In this document: piece by piece, positions 58,435-64,000 of the stretch
How the letters are laid out: every line of letters begins with the position of its first letter
Position numbering within the stretch: position 1 is the stretch's first letter
From: Kluyveromyces lactis
Taxonomy: Eukaryota; Ascomycota; Saccharomycetes; Saccharomycetales; Saccharomycetaceae
Direction: 5' to 3'
Assembly (NCBI RefSeq): GCF_000002515.2
Contig: NC_006040.1
Coordinates: 62,001 to 126,000 of the forward strand
DNA: 64,000 nt
Notes under the pieces: generated by a model
What the model saw: the letters and a program-made list of their open reading frames with translations, nothing else
Databases searched by the model: none
Told to the model about the DNA's origin: nothing
Made by a program: the position numbers and the translations under genes

Positions 58435-58711
58435 ATAAATTCTAACTTTTCTCTTCGATTTTTACCGCTTTCCTGTGACGTTAGCGTTACTGAGAATAGT
58501 ACCCACTATTCTGTCACCTTGGGCTTTTTTGTATGAATGGTTTTTTTTTTTTTCAGTTTTTCAATTGGATCAATTTTGAACAAAAAAAGCTTTGAAATGG
58601 TAGTTGAAGATCTACTTCTGGATGTAACTAATTGCTGCATTGGTTATCAGGTGGGATTTGCTGTACTTGTTTTGTATACTGGAGCAAGGTTGTAAGGAAA
58701 TAAAACCCAAA

Positions 58712-60268
58712 ATGCTCAAGAAGTCAAGAGTATTGGGTAAAATTCCAATTCCATATTTGATAAAAGGCAGTAGCTGTTTCTACTCTACAGTTGTAACATC
58801 AGCGCCAATTACGTTAGAAGATTCGTTGCAATCGATTCTATCAGATATTCAAGATGGATCGAATATTGTAACTCCAAATAAGCCCAACACGAATTTACTT
58901 ACATCGAAGCAACCAATAAAAGCTTTGAAACACTTGCAATGGAAAACGAATTTGAGAGTGAAAAAGACAACCAGGTTGCTCAAATACTCTAACGAGAAGC
59001 TAACTCCAGAGGACTATTCTGTGTTTGTGAACCAGTTAATGGATGTGTACAGCAAAGATATTGAACTATTGAATAAAACTGAAGTATGGAAGTCTCTTTA
59101 CCATATTTATCGAGTTTTTGTTGTCAATGCCGTTGATGATGGTAATGCCATGGTCCTGTACGATTTGAATCAATTTGTTAGAATGTTTATAAACTTAAAC
59201 GATTTACCGTTAGCTAGAAACGTTTTCCAATTGATTTTGAAGAATTCAAAGAATGGAGAGATACCAAAAGATGTTCAGACTATATGCATGTACCTAAGGT
59301 TATATTGTGGTGCACTAAGCGAATTATGGACGACACAAACTTCTCGGAACTTTTATCAAGATCTTATCGGATCATTATCTGGATCTAACGCAAGTAGCAT
59401 TCGTATCCCATCGCACATAGCATACCCAACGATCGGAGTACCGCAATTCCAACTATTATTGAGAAAATTAGTGGAGGATCCAGAATATTCAAAGCTAAGA
59501 AATACGGAAATGGACTCTTTAATTATTCAAGCGTTGGGTCATTACAAAGAAGTGCCATTTTTGAAGCAATACATTTCAATTTTTTATGGCATCGATGAGA
59601 ATGTTACTATCACTGAAACTCATCCGGGAATAAAGAAATTAACACCAGATTCCCAACTCCTAAAATCAGTGATATCTGCATATGGACATAATAACAACAT
59701 CACGTCTGGCATGACAGTTATTGGATCGTTCATGGAAAAATACCCCGAAATGAATTTGGACAAGTCCTTCTGGCGTACGACTATTTATTGGAGTCTCCGG
59801 GAATGGAATAAATATAAAGATAGCAAGGGAAGTCAACCTAAGAAAGCATGGAATTTAATGCTAAACTGGTATGCTACCATTGGAAAAGCGGTACCGTTTG
59901 ACCAAAAGATCATGTTATATAGACTTTCATTCCTAAAGTCCCGTAAAGATCACAATGCGGCCATAAGAGATGTACAACAAGTATTCAAACGCATCTTTAT
60001 CAAAACTGAAAAGAACACATTCATTGTAGAAAGGTTAGTGCTTTACGCATACCAGAGGTTCATCATAAAAAATCTTGTAAATCAAAATGAGAACGCAAAA
60101 TGTGTTGATTTCATAAACGAATGGAGAATCGATTTCGAAAACGGCAGATATTTAGAAAGGTATTTCAAAGAACTGACGCACCCCAAGAATGAAAGTGACG
60201 AACAAAAAAAGCTAAATGACGAAGATGATGATTACAATTTCCCATTATTCGGGACCAATATTCTATAG
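58712..60268 (+). CDS. AEP2: Mitochondrial Aep2, ATP9 mRNA expression factor
   Basis: From the first ATG (58712) the protein has 518 residues (S. cerevisiae Aep2 580); the frame extends upstream only without ATG. The N-terminus MLKKSRVLGKIPIPYLIKG is basic and fits a mitochondrial presequence. The body is alpha-helical with PPR-like periodicity (LPLARNVFQLILKNSKNGEIP, SGMTVIGSFMEKYPEMN), as in Aep2, which stabilises or promotes translation of the mitochondrial OLI1/ATP9 mRNA. Conservation in this family is low, so the name rests partly on synteny with RIT1 and GPI12. It acts with nuclear ATP15, also in this window, on the same enzyme. Confidence 0.88.
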   Translation: MLKKSRVLGKIPIPYLIKGSSCFYSTVVTSAPITLEDSLQSILSDIQDGSNIVTPNKPNTNLLTSKQPIKALKHLQWKTNLRVKKTTRLLKYSNEKLTPEDYSVFVNQLMDVYSKDIELLNKTEVWKSLYHIYRVFVVNAVDDGNAMVLYDLNQFVRMFINLNDLPLARNVFQLILKNSKNGEIPKDVQTICMYLRLYCGALSELWTTQTSRNFYQDLIGSLSGSNASSIRIPSHIAYPTIGVPQFQLLLRKLVEDPEYSKLRNTEMDSLIIQALGHYKEVPFLKQYISIFYGIDENVTITETHPGIKKLTPDSQLLKSVISAYGHNNNITSGMTVIGSFMEKYPEMNLDKSFWRTTIYWSLREWNKYKDSKGSQPKKAWNLMLNWYATIGKAVPFDQKIMLYRLSFLKSRKDHNAAIRDVQQVFKRIFIKTEKNTFIVERLVLYAYQRFIIKNLVNQNENAKCVDFINEWRIDFENGRYLERYFKELTHPKNESDEQKKLNDEDDDYNFPLFGTNIL

Positions 60269-60368
60269 AAATCACATAGATACCAGACTGTACCAAATTA
60301 ACATGCAGCATGTATTCTATACCTGTTTAATAAAATACGTATATGTGTATCAAGGTTTCACTTTGTTT

Positions 60369-61160
60369 TCAAATAGATGTGATCAACTCATTAATGAAAC
60401 AGAATCTACTAAAAAGCCACCACCCGACTCTGAACCAAACCATCTGGGACGTATGAGCCAATGACATAGCACTTGCGGCCAAAAGGTACTGCGGCAATGT
60501 GGAAATAAAACATCTAGGTTTACCATAATCTGGATAAACGGTACTAATTCCCAACTGGAAAATACCGGCGATGAAAGCAGAGTATTTCACATAGATGGGC
60601 TGGTCACTTCGTAGATGTAGTTTATGTGAATACGGTAGCTTTTCAACCAGTCTTCCGCATGAGATATGGTTTATATGACCAGAAACTCCGAATTGGTCAA
60701 AAGTAAGGACCAATGGATTAGAATCTGGAATTGAAGACCTCAATTGTTTTTCAAGCAATACTTGGTCCCAGACGGCATCCATGCCATCCTCAAAATCCAA
60801 GACATCGCAACCGAATTGTCTACCATGGAACATTATGCGTAACGAATCAACTAACTCTTGCTTCCGAATATGACCTAATCCATCTGCATCACCAGCAGTC
60901 ATACATACTACATTAATTGGTATACTTATAGGTAACAATTCATTGAATTGTGTTAAAGTCGGACTGAAGAACATAACTTCATCATCCGGATGCGCAACAA
61001 CCAATGTCACAGAAGTCAATTTCGAAACCATACTTTCAGAGACCAGTTCATGGAAGTACCATCGGTTATGTTCCTTTATGGTTTTTGTCAAGCAACCATA
61101 GATCACAAGAAACACGAGATACCATAGAACGAACTTATTCAATCCACGTAAAAGTATCAT
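60369..61160 (-). CDS. GPI12: GlcNAc-phosphatidylinositol de-N-acetylase
   Basis: From the ATG at 61160 the protein has 263 residues (S. cerevisiae Gpi12 304); codons upstream run through a CA repeat and lack an ATG. One N-terminal membrane span (KFVLWYLVFLVIYG) anchors it in the ER with the catalytic part in the cytosol. The LmbE/PIG-L fold carries VVAHPDDEVMFFSP, whose His, Asp and Asp bind zinc, and HINHISC later. It removes the acetyl group from GlcNAc-PI, the second step of GPI anchor synthesis. It is tail-to-tail with AEP2 (100 bases between stops) and divergent from CAT8. Confidence 0.95.
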   Translation of the reverse strand: MILLRGLNKFVLWYLVFLVIYGCLTKTIKEHNRWYFHELVSESMVSKLTSVTLVVAHPDDEVMFFSPTLTQFNELLPISIPINVVCMTAGDADGLGHIRKQELVDSLRIMFHGRQFGCDVLDFEDGMDAVWDQVLLEKQLRSSIPDSNPLVLTFDQFGVSGHINHISCGRLVEKLPYSHKLHLRSDQPIYVKYSAFIAGIFQLGISTVYPDYGKPRCFISTLPQYLLAASAMSLAHTSQMVWFRVGWWLFSRFCFINELITSI

Positions 61161-62017
61161 TATACCTAGAGGATACACTTTAAAATCGAGACACACACAC
61201 ACAGCTTCCGGAAGTAATACTATTCAACTAAACAAGAAACCTACAAAGAGCAGCAGCATTTGTCGATAGGCCCTGATCAAATACATAATACTTAGACGGA
61301 GGATGGAGGGCCCACAAGTTTATTTTCACAAACATTTACAATCACGTGACTAAAAGAACATACCGGCCACTACCTGATCACTCTTCACGAGTATATCGAC
61401 AAGGACACGGTCGGTAAGCAGTCATTTCTCCAGGCTTATAGGCATTGTTGAGATTAGGACGAATCTTGTTTGTTCGAAATGTGAAAATCAGAAAAATGAA
61501 ATTTGAAATTTAAAATTCGAAAGTTTGAAACGGGTTTAGTTAGTCATCTCACTTATTGCACTTGGAAAGATCGCCTGAAAGTGTGGAGCATTGTGTCTTT
61601 TGTATTGGTTTGGTCAGGTCTTATTGACAAGATACTGACAAAATAAACTTTGGAGGGTGTGCACGGATTTGGAAGAGTACTAGCCAGATTTGAAGAAAGG
61701 TTGAGGAGCCGCTGTATGAACAATCAATTTTTTTTTTTTGTTTTCCTAAGCATCTATCTATTGATTTCTTTTTCCTCAGAATTCAGCCTGTTCTGTCTTT
61801 TGATAAAAACATAACGTGTTAAAAAATTACCTTTGAACCAGTAAAAAGGATTAACGTTATCCGTTCATCGTATCCACTACTGGTTTTATTTTCTGTGTGC
61901 TATATCCCTTTGTACCGGTGTATTTGTGAAGTTTCCATTCAAACAACCTAGCTCACTAGCTTATAGTTTTGTCAGATACTACAACATTTTGAAGCAGATA
62001 GATACAGATTTATTTCG
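61161..62017. promoter_or_regulatory. GPI12/CAT8 divergent promoter and long CAT8 leader
   Basis: About 860 bases. An E-box in TCACGTGA lies at 61342-61349, followed by a quasi-repetitive GAAATTTGAAATTTAAAATT region (about 61494-61535) and a T11 tract near 61730. The CAT8 leader is probably several hundred bases. A clear Mig1 site (GC-box with A/T flank) was not found, although S. cerevisiae CAT8 is Mig1-repressed. Confidence 0.45.
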
Positions 62018-64000
62018 ATGGTCGAGAAGAAAGATTCAGCTGGCCGGTTTAATGGACAACCGAGCCATGGCGGGCCGAGGTTTATTAGGACGCTGGGCTC
62101 GCAGTCATTAAGTGGTCTGAATCCTTTATCCAATGCGCAGCAAGGGGTTTCTCAGCAACAACAACACCTAAGCCATCATTCTCATAACGTTACAGACTCA
62201 GACTCTCCCAGTATTCAAGATTCCGGGATTCCTATCACATCCGCTTTGATCAAGAAGGAGTCACCTAGTCATGCGGTTTCTGGTATACCGTCTAACTCAA
62301 ACAGTATTAATAACAATAGTAAAAGCAATTCCAATAATAATCCATCCAGTGTTTTTAGCAGCAGAAATAATACATCGATACAACAATTGCAGCAGGGCCC
62401 ATCACCTACACTGTCGAATTCAGAGTCGCCCGTAAACGCGTCCCTTTTATCGTCTATCACTACACCGTTGTTGCATCAAACTGGTTCGGCAAGCCATCCG
62501 CCATCTAATACGGGGTCCAGTACCAATGGGACAACAACTCCTTCGTATCGTGTGGCTCAAGCGTGTGACAGATGTAGAGCCAAGAAAATTAGATGTGATG
62601 GTAAGAGGCCGCAGTGTACACAGTGTGCTGCGGTTGGTTTTGAATGTAAAATTAGTGATAAGCTAAGCCGTAGAGCTTTCCCAAGAGGATACACAGAAAC
62701 GTTGGAAGAACGAGTAAGGGAACTTGAAGCTGAAAATAGAAGGTTGGTAGCTCTCTGCGATTTGAAAGAAGAGCAATTGCATTTGGTATCGAAATATAGT
62801 AACAGCAAGGACGAAAACGGAGTAGAGATTCCATCCACCGAAGAAGAACAAATTTTGCATGAACTCTCTAAGACCAATGGCGGTTCCCTAAGAGTCAGTT
62901 CCACGAACTTATACTTACTTAATAAGAAAGCTTCGCCTGGTGATGATAGTCATATTGAGTCATCAGAGCCATCTATACCAGTTCGCAAAGTGGCAATCAC
63001 TGCGCCTTCACCACGCATCATGTCGCCAAGAAACAGTGTTGCGGATTCTGATCCATCCCAAACTAATACCGGTAATAACGACCATATTCATTCCAATAAT
63101 AATAACCACAATCAAAACAATAGTACTGATCCTTACGGAATTTCTTTCGAACAAAATGAAGCGCCAGGTCTTCCCGCGCTAAAAGCTCTCTCATCTTTGT
63201 CGAAGTATAAGCAAGGAACTCAGTTGGCCACATTGGTCGCCGTTTCAGTGCCTAGAACAACTGAAGAAATTCTCTTCGTTCCTCAACTTTTGGCACGTAT
63301 CGGTCAAATTCATGGTTTTACTTCAAAACAATGCATATATACCGCATCCGTCCTAGCATCCTTAAAAGAAAACAACATCTCTTCAATTCCACCAGAGTTA
63401 GAAGTGTTGAAAAATCATAACCTATGGGAAATTGACGATGTCTTGCATTTCTGGAAGAACGTGTTCAAGTTGGATTTTATGACACATACTGCCGTGGACC
63501 ATTCCTCTACTCATTTAAATTTTGCCGAAGTCGAAGAATTGATGCAACTCTTTTTTCAGGACTGGTACGAGCTAATTCCTTTGTTCGATAAAAATGAATT
63601 CAACTCATACTATGAAAAGTTCAAGCTGAACGTAACTGACCCCAATTTCTTTGTCAGAAAAGATGACACTGTTTTCAACAACCGCACTAGATCTATTTCC
63701 TATAAAATCTTCTCCTGTTTGTTGATTATAATAGTTCAAATGGGCATGTTATCTAAGATCAAAAGAGACAAGATAACATCTGGTAAATTGAGTACATTAA
63801 TGAAGTACTATGATAAGCTAATGACTCATATTTGGATCAATCCGTACTTCAATTCGAGAAATACTTCCATTCAGGTTTTACAATGTCTTTCGATGCTATT
63901 ATTTTATATGCTAAATGTTGGAGACATTTCTTCCATTTACGAACTTCGTGGAAAAGTTGTTTCAATGTCACAACAACTAAGGTTACACAGGTGTCCTAGT
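62018..64000 (+). CDS. CAT8: Zinc-cluster activator Cat8, 5' part (runs off the window)
   Basis: The frame is open from ATG 62018 to the end of the window, 661 codons with no stop; the family protein is about 1400 residues. Cat8 activates gluconeogenic and glyoxylate-cycle genes through carbon source response elements when glucose is absent, under Snf1 control. The Zn2Cys6 cluster has its six cysteines at residues 183, 186, 193, 200, 203 and 210 ([19 protein letters not shown] and following), then a linker and a short coiled coil ([17 protein letters not shown]) for dimerisation. The fungal-specific middle homology region starts near residue 410. About 180 Ser/Asn/Gln-rich residues precede the cluster, more than the roughly 70 I recall in S. 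cerevisiae. The block order with GPI12 supports CAT8 over SIP4. Confidence 0.93.
   Translation, partial: MVEKKDSAGRFNGQPSHGGPRFIRTLGSQSLSGLNPLSNAQQGVSQQQQHLSHHSHNVTDSDSPSIQDSGIPITSALIKKESPSHAVSGIPSNSNSINNNSKSNSNNNPSSVFSSRNNTSIQQLQQGPSPTLSNSESPVNASLLSSITTPLLHQTGSASHPPSNTGSSTNGTTTPSYRVAQACDRCRAKKIRCDGKRPQCTQCAAVGFECKISDKLSRRAFPRGYTETLEERVRELEAENRRLVALCDLKEEQLHLVSKYSNSKDENGVEIPSTEEEQILHELSKTNGGSLRVSSTNLYLLNKKASPGDDSHIESSEPSIPVRKVAITAPSPRIMSPRNSVADSDPSQTNTGNNDHIHSNNNNHNQNNSTDPYGISFEQNEAPGLPALKALSSLSKYKQGTQLATLVAVSVPRTTEEILFVPQLLARIGQIHGFTSKQCIYTASVLASLKENNISSIPPELEVLKNHNLWEIDDVLHFWKNVFKLDFMTHTAVDHSSTHLNFAEVEELMQLFFQDWYELIPLFDKNEFNSYYEKFKLNVTDPNFFVRKDDTVFNNRTRSISYKIFSCLLIIIVQMGMLSKIKRDKITSGKLSTLMKYYDKLMTHIWINPYFNSRNTSIQVLQCLSMLLFYMLNVGDISSIYELRGKVVSMSQQLRLHRCPS

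Noticed and set aside
61161-61202. N-terminal extension of GPI12 through a CA repeat
   Set aside because: It has no ATG and repetitive sequence; 61160 is the first ATG.
61926-62111. Plus-strand frame overlapping the CAT8 start
   Set aside because: Different frame from the zinc cluster; it is only a shadow of the CAT8 leader and first codons.

Overview
The window is nuclear chromosomal DNA of a budding yeast of the family Saccharomycetaceae. Genes are compact, AT-rich and almost all single-exon, proteins match Saccharomyces cerevisiae genes end to end, and three nuclear tRNA genes are present (two with introns). Gene order argues for a lineage that did not pass through the whole-genome duplication: genes whose S. 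cerevisiae orthologues now sit on separate sister chromosomes are interleaved in one row, for example PLC1-KAR9-MDL2-ATP15 (YPL268W-YPL271C), POL5-HAT2 (YEL055-056), KEL3 (YPL263C), PCM1-SOM1 (YEL058-059), FUM1 (YPL262C), PRB1 (YEL060C), UTP23 (YOR004W), CIN8-NPR2 (YEL061-062) and DNL4-TSR3 (YOR005-006). Kluyveromyces is my best guess. Lachancea, Zygosaccharomyces and Torulaspora cannot be excluded from sequence alone.

Layout. 1-5743: the 5' part of PLC1, then an accessory island (an intact secreted KHR-killer-like gene and two nearly identical DJ-1/Hsp31 genes with duplicated flanks) set between PLC1 and KAR9, which are neighbours in S. cerevisiae. 5744-19952: KAR9, MDL2, ATP15, POL5, HAT2, KEL3, PCM1. 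20211-29109: SOM1, FUM1, tRNA-Leu(CAA), PRB1, an unrecognised single-membrane-span protein, UTP23. 29110-43854: CIN8, NPR2, DNL4, TSR3, VRL1, SGT2. 44277-56395: tRNA-Arg(ACG) with an intron, ALG6, a pirin, YPT7, PHO80, RRP6, IZH2. 56602-64000: tRNA-Thr(AGT), RIT1, AEP2, GPI12 and the 5' part of CAT8 (the YMR280-283 block).

The genes do not form one pathway but several themes recur: mitochondria (MDL2, ATP15, SOM1, FUM1, AEP2), ribosome and RNA biogenesis (POL5, UTP23, TSR3, RRP6, RIT1, several with PAC or RRPE promoter boxes), vacuole and nutrient signalling (PRB1, NPR2, YPT7, VRL1, PHO80, CAT8), spindle (KAR9, CIN8) and glycosylation (PCM1, ALG6, GPI12). CACGTG E-boxes are strikingly common between genes. 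Genes from around S. cerevisiae CEN15 and CEN13 (PHO80, RRP6, IZH2, ALG6, YPT7, VRL1) are gathered in 39-56 kb, so an ancestral centromere neighbourhood is present, but I see no CDEI-CDEII-CDEIII point centromere.

No transposon, LTR element, virus copy or CRISPR was recognised. Protein starts were placed only at ATG codons. All gene names and comparison lengths come from recalled family knowledge, not from a search.
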